DNA of 64,000 bases, taken from Gonapodya prolifera JEL478 (taxonomy: Eukaryota; Monoblepharomycota; Monoblepharidomycetes; Monoblepharidales; Gonapodyaceae). Position numbers and translations under genes: made by a program. Within the stretch, counting starts at the first letter, position 1, and each line of letters opens with the position of its first letter. The stretch covers positions 164,656-228,655 of the forward strand of contig KQ965739.1 in assembly GCA_001574975.1 (NCBI GenBank). The letters run 5' to 3'. Positions 45,550-56,911 of the stretch are shown here, piece by piece. The notes under the pieces are model-generated. The model saw nothing but the letters and a program-made list of their open reading frames with translations. It had not been told where the DNA came from and searched no databases.

Positions 45550-47358
45550 GTGAAGGAGCTGGAGACATCATTTCCCCACCGTGAGGTTTCAATGCTCTCT
45601 GTGAAGAAGGCTGTGGAACTCATCCGTTCGCCGCCATCATTCAATCACGACTCAATGGGACACATTCACACCGCCATTTTCTACTTCTCTGAAGTACCAC
45701 GTTCGCTGATGGAAGTCTCTGGCTCTCTCGCGGTGCTGGCAAGATCCGCGTCCCGGTTTTCCCCGACTCCATTGCATCCCCGGCACCGTTTCCGCCTGGG
45801 GCCTACGCGATGTAGGCACCTGACACATACTTCCGAGCCGCTCTCGCGGGCTTTGCTGGCTCGCCAGAGAGATGGTGGGGAATGGGAAACGTCCTCGCGG
45901 TCCCGAACCCGGTCAACCTGGTGGAAAGACTCACTTCGCAAATTTAAATTGCTACGGAATAGCTTGAAAGGAGCTGCCGTTGTCGTATCCGGAAGCATCA
46001 ACACTTCAGCCAGTAATGGCATCGCCGAAGGGGACGTGAAGCCAGACTCTGCATCTCCCGAAATCCCCCACGACGCCAAAGCACAGGTTGTCTCACTACC
46101 ACAAAATAGCAACGCTGCTAGCGCCATTCCGTCAGAAGCACCAAGCAATTACGCACCTCCACACGCCCATGACATGACAGGAGTTCTCCGGAACGCACTT
46201 CCTCTCGCAGCGGGCTCTGGTTATCATGCCTGTCGACATCCCGTCGTGTTGTGCCACGGTACGTTTTTTTTGCAGGGCATGTGTCGCAGTGAAGGACAAT
46301 ATTCACACGAAGTATAGGGCTCTTTGGGTTTGACACACGAGGCCCATCGTCCGTTCCATTCCTACAAGTTCACTACTGGAACTCCATTATCGTGGCGCTT
46401 CGTCGCCTTGGTTGCACTGTGCACGCGGCGCGCGTTCCCCGTACCGGTGGTGTTCGATCAAGAGCTCTGGCACTCCACGATCTCTTGATGGAGCGGGTCA
46501 GCGGTCAAGGATCCGAGGAAGTAAATCTGGTTGCCCACTCAATGGTGCGTGGTCTTCAAACATTGCACCGTTGGGAATTTTTATGAAAACGTTTTGCAGG
46601 GAGGGTTAGATTGCCGTTTCCTCATCACACACCTTCACCGTCCGAACTCATCCCAATCTCAAACACATCCCTACCGTGTTCGATCTCTTACGACAGTTGC
46701 GACCCCTCACAGGGGCTCCAGCTTCATGGTAAGAGATTGGGTTGAACCTAGTTTTCCAATTATGGACTAAATCCATTGCAACCCAGGACTACCTACACGA
46801 AAATTTTGGCCTGGGGCGTGTGCACGACACTGACTACAGCCGCTTGCTCGGTGTAAATGGCAGCTATTCCCCTGCACCAACGCAAACCAGACAGTCACGG
46901 CAGTCGCCGCCGAGCTGGTTATTGGGTGTGCTGGCAACTCTTGATCGACCGGGTTACTCTCACTTGACAACGGATTTCTGTACGCGCTTCTTCAATGAAC
47001 ATGTTACGCCAGACGACCCTTCCGTTACATAGTGAGAGACAGGTCGTGTGCCATTATTCAGCAAAGTCTGATGTCAACTTCCCTCCAACACAGCTTCTCG
47101 TACGCTTCGCACCTTCCTACCCCCCCTATGTCGAACCCGTTGCACTTTTCACATGCAGTGATATCTCGACGGGAAGGCGCGAATGACGGTTTGGTGTCGG
47201 TGGACTCTGCTCGATGGGGCAAAGTCGTCAAAGTTATCGAAGGAGTTGACCACTGGGACTTGAATGGACGGTGGCGAATTACTGGGAAGCGGGAGGGATG
47301 GCGAGTCGAAGATTTTTGGGTGGAAGCTGTTGGTAGACTGTGGCAGGAAGGGTACTAA
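45550..47358 (+). CDS. TGL2-like triacylglycerol lipase (alpha/beta hydrolase)
   Basis: Exons 45550-46258, 46318-46544, 46600-46728, 46787-47031 and 47094-47358 give 524 residues. After a long Ser/Arg-rich N terminus that could act as a mitochondrial presequence, the catalytic part starts HPVVLCHGLFGFDTRGP (oxyanion loop). The nucleophile elbow EEVNLVAHSMGGLDCR is split by an intron after SM. LTTVATPHRGSSFMDYLHE, GANDGLVSVDSARWG (Asp region) and VEGVDHWDLNGR-like text (catalytic His) complete the triad. Yeast Tgl2 is a mitochondrial lipase of this type. The start is uncertain: a later in-frame Met (MGHIHTAIFYFSE) is possible. It is divergent from CCP1. Confidence 0.85.
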
Positions 47359-47629
47359 ACTAAATTTCGGCGAAATTGGAAGTGTACGTATGGCACTCGA
47401 CTCTCTTATTAGAGATGTAACGCCCTTCTCACGCAATTCTTGTATTTGAATATCACGTAAGATGACCAAGTGAAGGGACTCGTGACATAGTATCGCCGAA
47501 GAATAATCAATTGATTGTTTACGAACTTTCCAAGCGGTTTTGAGTGAGATACTCAACTCCCCAACGTCGGGAAGGAGATGCTACCAACCAAATAATTATT
47601 AGCTTATGCTATAGCAGGCTTTGTCGTCA

Positions 47630-49080
47630 TTATAAAGAGGAACGCTTTTGATGGGCGTCGGCCCATGCAAACTCCACGAGTTTGCCGATTAATTGCTCAG
47701 CTCGTTCTTTTTCTTTTGCAGGGAGAGTTTTCAAACTACCAAGAGGGTTGAAGGTCTCATTCACAACCATCATCTCTGCAGGATGTGCTCCGTGACCACC
47801 GTTAATGGGGGACGGCGGCAACGGAGGTGCAAGGACTGGTCTAAAACACGGTCTGGTCCGCGACTTGTCATAGGCGAGGAGTGCCGACGAGCTTGGGGCG
47901 GTTCCTACGAACAAACATTGACATTAACGCATTGCAACAATCCACCCCGAAAGTAAAATCACCGCCCAAAGCTGTCAACATCGAGTCCCAGTCTTGATGA
48001 GCGTCGTCAAGGGTTTGGACGGGTACGTCGACACAATTGATCCGCAGAAGTCGCGGATTTCTCCCATCGGTGAAGGACTCGGTCGACGCAGGTAGCGGTA
48101 GCAGCGAGAGGAGAGAGACAGCAGCTGAGAACGAGGGCATACTCAGTTTGTACGAACCACACCCCATGTCAAAGGTAACACCGACACACCTGCTCCTTCA
48201 CCTGCACTGGCGATCACCAAACGCGACGGATCACCGCCAAACGCCTCCGCGTTCTCAATGACCCATTCCAGCGCCGCCTGCATATCTAAAAGCGCGAGGT
48301 TCCACTCGCTGCCATCCTTCGTCTCAGGAGGACATCGGCTGAAACTGCCAAACCTCACGTGCGCCTCGACCAAAACAATGTCCTGACTAGATACGAGGCT
48401 GGGAGGGTCTATAGGGGAAATGAATGGATGCTGAACGTTGGTGGAGAAGACGTGGAGGTACAGCTTGTAGGGCCCGCGGATGTGAGGCACTTCCTCGGGA
48501 AGGACTGATATTGTGTGCTCACAATGACGGGAACTCCTCGTGATTTTCTGAGATTTTTGACGGGAGCGATTCTTCTGAGCCACGGTGACCACACCTTGTT
48601 TGAGTTGAACATTTGAGCTGTACTTCACCACGAACGTCCACGGACCCAAGCACCTCGAACTCACATTCACGTATAAAATATCTTCAACATTGTTGGTCCA
48701 ATCGCTTTGCTCGATCCCTCTCCGGACCTTCCCGTCGAATATGCCGTCAGAATGTGTCCGATCGACGTACCCTCCACCAGGAGCAGGAGACGCTTCACTA
48801 TCGTCCTGGAACCAGTGATCTGGGCTGAGAGGTTGAGGTGGCTTCCATCGCAGACTTCCGAGCGGTGGGAGTGCATAACTTGACGATGTAAAGTATAGGG
48901 ATTGGAATGATTTCACTTTCACAGTTGGATCGGATTTTGTCACGATTTCAGCACATACGGTACGCCTAGGAACGACATGTATCCAGTCTGATGAATTGTC
49001 CCACGTATGTAGCCATATTTCGTGGGAACAAGACTGGGATCGGACGCTGCGATCGTCGAATTGAGAATTGAGAGATCCAA
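47630..49080 (-). CDS. Carboxylesterase type B-like protein, probably non-catalytic
   Basis: The N-terminal exon reads TIHQTGYMSFLGVP and continues after a short intron as YALPPLGSLRWKPPQPLSPD, the usual carboxylesterase/cholinesterase opening. EDILYVNV, DPPSLVSSQDIVLVEAHVRF, ALEWVIENAEAFGGDPSRLV and ASAGEGAGVSV follow; the last is the nucleophile elbow, where the usual GESAG is GEGAG, so the Ser is Gly. The acidic residue region (TALGGDFTFGVDC) and the His motif (GGHGAHPAEMMVV) come soon after. The stretch between elbow and acidic region is over 100 residues shorter than in active family members. Internal splice sites in the middle are unclear and no starting Met is evident. It could be a pseudoesterase (as in neuroligins) or a decaying gene. 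Confidence 0.65.
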
Positions 49081-49776
49081 AGCCCTGAACACCGCCTGGG
49101 CGATTCCTAACCTGGTGGATGTCGCTCGTTCGGTCGTAAGCGGACAGCTGCCTGACTCTCCCTCTTCGACTGGTCCCGCGATTGCATTTCAGGGGATCGC
49201 TCGATTCTGCAACCGACTGACTTTGGACACCACTTCAAGAGTTCAAAGTTCCCCCCGTTTCCTCCGCCTCTTTGCGAAATTTTATCCGTTTAAATACTTT
49301 ATCGTAGTTCAATGAGTCGAATAGGTACCTGGTCGCTGAAGAACCCATTGTCTCACCACGATCCGGTGGGTTCATCGGGGAAGGATGTTGAGAAGCGAGC
49401 AAAGCGACGGATCCTTGTTAGTTGCCTCTCTCTCGCATGATGGTGGATAGCTTGTCCAAAACCTTGTCCAACATGATCTCATGCGCCAGTTCCATTCATA
49501 TAGTCGGACATCCGGACCTCCGTTCTTTCAGGTCATTGGTTACCCAGCTCTCCCGCTCCCGCCTATCTTTTATGATGTTTGACATTCCAGTGCGTGTTCG
49601 CGACATTCCAACTTCAGTTCGAGCTTTGATTCAAGTTCGATAGCATGGGACAAAGGATCAGTGATACCCTTGGGATTTTGGTTATTGTTCTTTGAATTAT
49701 TTTACACTGAACTTTACAAATGAGAATTAGCAAAATCTTGCATGTCAAATTTAGTCAAAATTGTTGTCCCCAACGT
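49081..49776. other. Intergenic, nothing recognised
   Basis: Between the 5' side of the carboxylesterase-like gene and the 3' end of the GATA gene, both on the - strand. The true first exon of the esterase-like gene may lie here, since the frame with FRALDLSILN stays open upstream. An AT-rich part near 49680-49760 fits the GATA gene 3' region. Confidence 0.45.
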
Positions 49777-50886
49777 TCACGGCCGTCGTCCATTCGACTC
49801 CCGGCGTTGTTTCTGTCCATTCACTTGGTTCCTTCGACGGAAGCGCAACCCACAGGCGTTACAAAGTCTTTGAAGCGAAACCAACATATCAGCATCGAAT
49901 CACCAAAAAGAGAGCCGTGGTCGTGAAGCTCACTTTGTTCCCCCAGGACCCGATCGCCATTCAGGAGAGCTCTGCGTGCCGCACTCGTGGCAAAACTTCT
50001 TCGGCGCAGAGTCGGACGGGGCGTTGTGGACGGGATGTCCAAACGAGCTCGGTTGTTGCTCGGTGAAGTAGTCGGTCGGGTACCATTGCGGGGGGGAAGC
50101 GTTGTACCTGAAGAGAAGAGTTGACCATTAGGTGGTGACGAAACCGTTTCGGGAGATCTGAACTTACCCAAAGGAAGGCACTCCCATCATCATGGGGGCA
50201 GGTTGTTGGAATGATGGTGATGAGGTGGCAGCTGGAGGCATGGTGTTGCCTAAAAATATTACGACCGTTTAGTGACATGTTCGGATTAGTTTATCATCCT
50301 TAAAACACATACCTGGCCAGTCTGCTTGAACGATGATGAACTGACGGTTGTCGGGTTGACCGCCAGTCTGGTTTTCACGGAGGGCTAGCTCATCGAGCAT
50401 CCATTTCGCGAGCTCTTTGACAGACCGTTCGCAATCTTGCTCGAGCACAAGGAGGATAACCCTCAAGCGGGATCGGAGCTCCTCGTTGTAATTGATGGCG
50501 ACGGCGAAGGCGTTGGAGTTTCGGTTGAGGGCGGTGATGAATGTCATGCGGCAGTTTTTGTAGTCGGAGAGAAGGCGTTGCAGGGTCACGTAGACGTGTT
50601 TGGTGATGGGAGGGAGTTGCTGGGACGAATTGTTGTTGATGCCCCAGAGGATGCGCGAGACGCGGTCGACCTCGCCCTTGCGCTCTTCGCGGGTGTCGAG
50701 GGTGATGCCCTGCAGGATGTTTGCGACTTCGAGCGACGGATGGGAGATTTCGAGCGGGTGGAGCTTGAACATCTCGTGCAGCTCGCGCACGAAATGTCTG
50801 CGCACTTTGTCAAAGGCATCGAGCAGCGCGTTTGGGTCTGCGATGGCGCCGGAGAGCGTGAGTTGCGGGTGGGAGTGTGTTGCCAT
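49777..50886 (-). CDS. GATA-type zinc-finger protein
   Basis: Exons 50886-50313, 50249-50168, 50107-49934 and 49867-49777 give 306 residues. The C terminus is a GATA finger, CHECGTQSSPEWRSGPGG then TKLCNACGLRFRRRNQ, with the C-x2-C-x17-C-x2-C spacing of fungal GATA factors and an intron inside the finger. Only 14 residues follow, so the basic tail after the finger is short. The first ~190 residues are a helical domain (DKVRRHFVRELHEMFKLHP, ITKHVYVTLQRLLSDYKNC, LVLEQDCERSVKELAKWML) that I do not recognise. The middle is Pro/Gln/Met-rich. It is likely a DNA-binding regulator of (A/T)GATA(A/G) sites. The open frame continues upstream to 51336, but the Met at 50886 begins the protein-like sequence. 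Confidence 0.85.
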
Positions 50887-52101
50887 TGCGGGTGGGTTGC
50901 ACGAGGAGTGTGTGTGCCAGGTGTTGATATTCGATCTGGCGTGCGGCGTGAGGACGCCTCCCATGCGGCAGGCTGCGGACAAGAGCGGCGTACAGAATCC
51001 CTGACCACCACCGACAAACAAAAACATGCAGCGCTTGGCGGTACAAATAGGTACAGATGCAGCCACGAGCTTTTGGTAGCGTAAGTGGTCGAATTCGAGG
51101 CCACCAAGTGGATGTGCCGAATAGATTTGGGGGGTCCTGTTCAAGTGGTCGGCATTCGACACCAAACATTGCTGCTTTACCCACCGCCCACGCTTGACGG
51201 AGACGCCATGATTTAGCAAAGAGACGTGGGCAAAATGAAATTGGGAAATGAAGTTTAATTCCATACAAGATCGTGTCCTCGTTGAAACCTCTCCATACCA
51301 GATCACTGCTCCGCTTTGATAAGAGACACGGCGCACTCAAAAAATTGTCACGAGCTATTTTGATTTGACGCTAGGACTCGTGGGGATGCACTCGAAATGG
51401 ATTGGACAGGTCGTTCCGTTTTTCGTTCATGGTCGAATGTGGAGAACCAAAAACAATCCCCATAGAAATATGCAGAAATTTGACATCTTTGCTGCAGAAT
51501 AATCCTTGGTCAGACGCCATAAGGTCTCAGCTAGTCCGTTTTCGCTGCATGGTCACGGTCGGGTTTCGGGTGACGAGAGTGCTCGAGCGTGCCAAGACCT
51601 GCTTGGCGGCGGCCACACGAGCACAAAGCATAAGTCACGAGACTGCCACAACGTGGAAAAAATTTACGCCAATGTTTATTTTTCGTTCTATTTGCTATTC
51701 GGTTCAGTTGATTGTGACGGTCGGTCACAAAAGCATGGCGATGTGGCGGAACACTGGCAACGACTCTGGACCTTCATTTCCTTCCTTAATCCGGACCCAT
51801 GCCCCAAAATTCCTATCAACTTTTCTTTTCAACACAACAAGCGAGTTAGAGAGCTTTGGGGGATGGAGAGCTCAATTGGGACAGAAAGTGGCACATTTCT
51901 ATGTGATTCATCCGTCCAACCTGTTGATGCCCTTGAATACATACATAAAAATCGCTGTCCCCAGACTTCCTTGCCGCCATGGGGGCGTAAGGGGAGCACT
52001 CCAGAAAGATTGGCTCGCGTTCACCTTCACAAAATTCAGCCATTGTCGGCCATAGCTCCCACATTCAGCCGGACCCCCACCGCCCTTTCCACACCCCAAC
52101 G
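50887..52101. other. Divergent upstream region of GATA and Maf genes
   Basis: About 1.2 kb without a supported gene. A 217-codon + strand frame at 51402-52055 overlaps another frame and lacks protein-like composition or recognisable motifs; it was not accepted. Confidence 0.5.
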
Positions 52102-53502
52102 ATGTCCACGCTCCAGCTGCCATGTGTACAGCATTTGAATTCGCTGTCAAAGTCCACGGGCCGACCCATCGTGCTGGCCTCGGCGTCCCCGAGAAGAAAA
52201 GACATCCTCGACAAGCTGGTGAGTGGCTCCACGCAAACCACCTCAACTTTTTATCTCCTGCTCATGCCTGCCTCTGCAAGCGCCCATTAGAATCTGTCGC
52301 ATAAGATCATTCCCAGCACTTTCCCCGAAACCCTCGACCACTCCGCGTTCGGCGATGCTGCGTGAGTTGATGCAATTCTCGCGTCATGACATGGAAGAGC
52401 AGAGCGATCCTTAACCTGGAACACCGCACGACAGGGCCTACGCGCTCACCAACGCCTCCGAGAAGGCCAAGGACGTGTATCGCACGCTCTCGGCCAGCTC
52501 AGGCTCCTCGGACGAGCCGCGTCCTCTCCTCATCATATCCGCAGATACCGTCGTCGTCACGCTCGACACCCACCCGCCAACGAGGTCCGCGTCGAGTCAG
52601 CAGACGTTTACCATCCTCGAGAAACCGCGTGACGCGGACCACCACCGTGCGATGCTCAAGAAGCTGAGCGGGAGAAGTCATGCAGTTGTCACGGGGGTTA
52701 CGTGAGTCTTTCTGTCCGAGCGTAGCGAGACCCGAGGTCTAAGCGCCTCAAGGAGCTGACCGAGGACACGAGCGACGAAGGAGCGAGCTCGAGGCCTAAG
52801 TGCGATAGCACTGACGGAGACCGAGGCCTAAGCGCGCCGCAAGGCGCTGACCGAGGAGTCCGCGGGAGGCGATTGCACCGCGAAGCGGAGTACTCTCGCG
52901 GAGCGTATATCGAGGTCTACGCTTTTGTCTGTCTGATGGAGGAGGACGCCGGAATCTCTACTTTCACACTATGAATTGGTGCGACGGTGTCGATGTCATT
53001 TTCGGTTTCTGAACACCGTTCCATTATTTCTCTCCCTCCCTGACTCCAACCAACCTGCTTTCTTGACGCAAGCCTCCTCATTCCCTCCAACTCCCCATCC
53101 GGCAAAGACTCCTTCCGCCTGCGCTCATTCCAATCAACCACGGTCGTGCACTTTGCAAAGCTGCCTGACCCATGGATCGACGCGTATGTCGAAAGCGGGG
53201 ATGGGAGGTGAATCATGGACGCACCCATTTTTTTCGCTGTGTCTTTGTGTCAATTCAACGTTACCGTCGACTTCCTGTTCCTGTTCCTGACAGTGACAAG
53301 GCAGGAGGGTACGGGTACCAGTCCCTTGGCCTCTTTTTGGCAACGTCCATTGAAGGGTGTGCGTACAATGTTGCAGGTACGTCAGTCTAGGTTTTAACAA
53401 GTCCCCACACCACAAGTAACGGGTAACACTTTTGACAAAGGTTTTCCCGCGCACGACTTTGTAGTAAAGTTGGACCAGATCATAAAAGATGGGGAACTGT
53501 GA
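52102..53502 (+). CDS. Maf/Ham1-like nucleotide pyrophosphatase
   Basis: Maf proteins hydrolyse non-canonical or excess nucleoside triphosphates. Exons approximately 52102-52218, 52291-52361, 52434-52701, 53073-53207, 53294-53376 and 53441-53502 give about 244 residues. The signature RPIVLASASPRRKDILDKL is in exon 1, then ISADTVVV (catalytic Asp) with ILEKPRDADHHRAMLKKLSG and HAVVTGVT. Exon 4 has RSFQSTTVVHFAKLPDPWID and AYVESGDG, exon 5 DKAGGYGYQSLG and IEGCAYNVAG, exon 6 FPAHDFVVKLDQIIKDG. All conserved blocks are present. Exon 2 starts with a sequence not well conserved. Intron 3 is long (about 371 bp) and carries the hairpin repeat array. The 3' end is 33 bp from the convergent eIF2B gene. 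Confidence 0.9.
52718..52920 (+). repeat. GC-rich hairpin repeat array inside a Maf intron
   Basis: The word cgagg(c/t)ctaag occurs at 52733, 52790 and 52822, with a fourth partial cgaggtctac at 52911. Each full unit continues into a small hairpin and then tgac-(c/g)-gag. The hairpin stems differ between units but stay paired: agtgc/gcact in one, agcgc/gcgct in another, agc..cc/gg..gct in the first. Neighbouring DNA is also dense in short palindromes (gagcgtagcgag, accgcgaagcgg). See findings. Confidence 0.7.
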
Positions 53503-53535
53503 TACCATGACAATACACAATATAGCGTCTCTATG

Positions 53536-56500
53536 TCATTCGTCATCCTCCTCTTCTTCTTCACTCTCTTCTTCCTCCTCCTCGTCTTCCTCTTCTTCCT
53601 CTTCTTCCTCTTCTTCCTCCTCCTCTTCTTCTTCCTCCTCGGCTTGGTCGAGCCACGAAATAAACGGCGCCACCTGACGTTGACGTGACCAGACACGAAA
53701 TTTTCAATCATCAGACATACAAGGATCGACCTGACGACGACGACGACGACGCTGAAACCCACCTTACTTCGCAGCCTCTGCTTCTCTTCGGTCCACCCCT
53801 GCTCACCCTCCTCAATTTCCCTCTTCGTCCGACTCCACCAACGCCTGACGACATCCTCTGGCAGCACGTTCAGGTCGTAGAGCTGCTTCAGGAAAAGGGG
53901 AAGAACGCGGTCACAAGATGGGGTTGGGTTGGGGGGGGTCGAAGAGGCGATTGACGACACCGAGGTTTGAGACTCGGTGGAAGACAGGGGCGGAACGGCC
54001 ACCAAATAATTCTAGGTGGCGGGGGAAACAAAAACACAAAAAAAGCGGCTCAGTGGTGGCACACGGTGCCCGAACAAACAAAGTTTACCAACCAAAGTTA
54101 AATCAATCACTTCTTCTCGATCCTTGGCGTCGAAGACCATGAGTCCGATGAGTTTACCCCATTTGGCCACAAACTTCTCCCATTCCTTTCCTCCTCTGGA
54201 GTGCAAGGACACCACTTCTTCCACAATTCGAGGGACTACCACTCTCCGAACTTCGTCCCAACTCGTGTTCTCGGCCATTTTCGTCGTGGAGAGCTCAGAG
54301 TGAGCGTCAACGTACGAGTGGTTTTCTCGGATCGCGCGGCTGATTGTTTCCAAGATCTCGCGTCGGATACGCTTGGGCAGCGTCGTGGTGATTGTCCTCG
54401 AAAACTCGGCCTCGTCCGAATCATCGTCAATGTCTGAATCATCCTCCTCTGATGAATCGTCTGAAAGCTCGTCCTCGGATGACGCCGAGTAGTATCCCAT
54501 GGGATCGACTGTGGAAATCTGGGATGACGTGCGAGTGCCTCGCGATGCAGTTGTTGCGTTTGGTGGGCTCGTCGCGGTAGGTGTCGTGGGGGGTGCGGGT
54601 AGAAGAGTCCCGGGAGCCATCACCAGGTCATAAATGTTGCGACCTGTAATGTTAAAATTGACGAATGGACCTAAAAAAGGGAATACTGGGACGCTGAACT
54701 CACCGATTTCGTCGATTAATAGATTTCGCGCGTCGAAATCTTCAGTCTCTTCTTCTTCGCCATACCGCGTAGCAAACACCCAGCCTTTGCCCTGTTCACC
54801 CGGTGCTTTCTGGTGTACTAACTCGTCCTCCTCCTTGACGGTCGCTTCGTCCTCCTCGTCCGCTTCATCTTCGTCATCAAGATCACCACCCATCACCCGT
54901 TCTTGTTGTCGCGGGCTTAGACGTGTCAACTTTGTGAAAGGCGGAACCACCACGTTCGGTCCCACAGCAGTGCCCGCTCCAAGAACGCATCCGCGATCAA
55001 CAGTGCTTCCCGCTTCTATGGTGACGTCCTCCGCCAGTATCGACTTGTATATGACGCAGCCGTCTTGTACGACACACCCATCCCACAGGTAACTTCCTTC
55101 GATGACACACTTTGCGCCGACGGTGACATTCTTGCCCAAAACAGAGTCCCGTATCACTGTGTCAGCACCAACCACAGTTCCTGGTCCGACCTGTACATTC
55201 GCTGCGAGAAGAGTGGTCCGAGCTAGAGTAACTTCGTGCGCCTTCTTATCCAGGTTTATTGGAGAGAGCGCTTGCATGGATCCCTTGCGGCCACCTGGCA
55301 TTTGCTTTGAAGGCGCCGCATTTCCAGCTGGTGGAACACGCGACGCACTAGGACGATACACATTGCCGCGATGATGACGATAGGCATCCCCAGGAAGGAA
55401 ATTAGAGTCTGGGACGAGTGGGTACGTCAGCCGGGTCAGCATGTCTTGACTGCAGTCAGTCAAAACAACAATCAAATCAGTTTTAGTTGTTGAAATCGCT
55501 TATCACATCGTGCGACACAGACCTTACTCCGGCATACATTGCCGTGCTCGTGACCCGAGCACCATAGGTTCCGTACCCAGCAACGCTGTTGTCGTTCACA
55601 ACGAAAGCCGAAAATGTCTTCCCCAAAATCTCTGACATCATTACACCACGCACAAAGTCTGCGCGAACATCAGCGTAATCGAAGTTCTCCGTAAACAAGG
55701 GTGGAATATCGATAGAGCAAATATCCACCCCAAGATCCAAAAGGTCCGACCGAAGGCTGAAGGTAGTGGGACGGTACGTCGCATTTGGCGGTGTCACGAA
55801 GTGTGTTCCGGGGAGAGTAATGGACGACTCTTTGGAGTGAGGCCCGGTTGCGCCAGGTGAGAAAAGAGGGAGGGAGGTGTAGTGATGGCATTGACCTGTA
55901 GAAGAGTCGATCATGTACAGCGGAGTGGACCCGCGCGGGCGTGATCGAGTGGGAGCAGGTTGGTGTGCAAGGCACATCGTCATGATGAGGTTTTTGTCTA
56001 CAGTGCGTCGCTTCCTTTCAGACAAGACATTCAGATCCAGCGAATCCATCAATGTGAACGCTTGTGAGTCAAAAGAGGAGGAACACGGAACCCTGAGTCG
56101 ACTCTCACTTGTGATACTCCAAAGCCGCTTTCAAATTCCAGTTCCCGACAATGTCAGCACAATGAACGAGCACAAAGTCCGCTTTCACAATGCCTTGTCG
56201 TCGATCGATTTCCCTTAAAGCGTCTCCGACAGAAAATAATTGTTGAACCTGGATAACGTGGATGCGCGGGATGCCTGCTGGCAGAGCCGATTGGGGAGGG
56301 TAGTACCATTTCGAAGAGCTGGTGCAATAACTCAATCAGGATACATAGACCATTGATGGTAATGGAGAAACTTCCGAATCATCGGTCCATCATTCCGCGG
56401 TTGCCATTCACTTCGTCGTGTCTGAAGAAGACCGCCTATGACCAAAACGAACCTTATATATGCCGATATTTGCTCTCCATGTGCACAACAAACGACATAA

Positions 56501-56824
56501 ATCTCCTGAACTCCATTAGCTGCGAGAAACTCCAACGAATACTCGATGATGGGAACGTTGGCGAGTGGTAACAAGGCCTGGACGTGGAATGGTAGATTAA
56601 ATGATATTCACATGAATCTCACATCAGTTGATAAGATGGAGTCTCACCCGGGGCTTCTCCAATGAGACGGGCCTGAATCGATTGTTGAATGAATCGGCAA
56701 CCACGATCGCAAGGAGGGGGATCTCCTCGGGCTCAAGGCCATCAACAGGGCCTCCTGATGATTTATCGCGGCCACTACTCGCGCCTGATGCGTTGGCTCC
56801 ACCAGATGCAGCCCCACTGGACAT
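53536..56824 (-). CDS. Translation initiation factor eIF2B subunit epsilon
   Basis: Catalytic subunit of the guanine-nucleotide exchange factor for eIF2 (yeast Gcd6). Exons are about 56824-56648, 56577-56453, 56318-56109, 56014-55523, 55449-54704, 54643-54093, then two more ending at 53536. The nucleotidyl-transferase-like N domain has ALLPLANVPIIEYSLEFLAA and VQEIYVVCCAHGEQISAYI. The left-handed beta-helix follows (NVQVGPGTVVGADTVIRDS, CVIEGSYLWDGCVVQDGCVI, EAGSTVDRGCVLGAGTAVGP). An acidic linker precedes the catalytic W2/HEAT domain (ILETISRAIRENHSY, EVVSLHSRGGKEWEKFVAKW). The end is APFISWLDQAEEEE, the AA-box that contacts eIF2, extended into a run of about 35 residues that is nearly all Glu. 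The donor after exon 4 is weak (gtctgt). The acidic tail is encoded by a long ctt/cctc repeat. Confidence 0.93.
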
Positions 56825-56911
56825 TTTGGAAAAATTGGAATGCGCTCTGGAGCCAACAACCAAATGAACCTTTCCAGCAAATTGGGCCTTTTATTTGCAC
56901 AAAGCGTACGA

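Noticed and set aside
51402-52055. 217-codon + strand open frame between the GATA and Maf genes
   Set aside because: No family resemblance, overlapping frame of similar length, and it lies in a promoter-like region.
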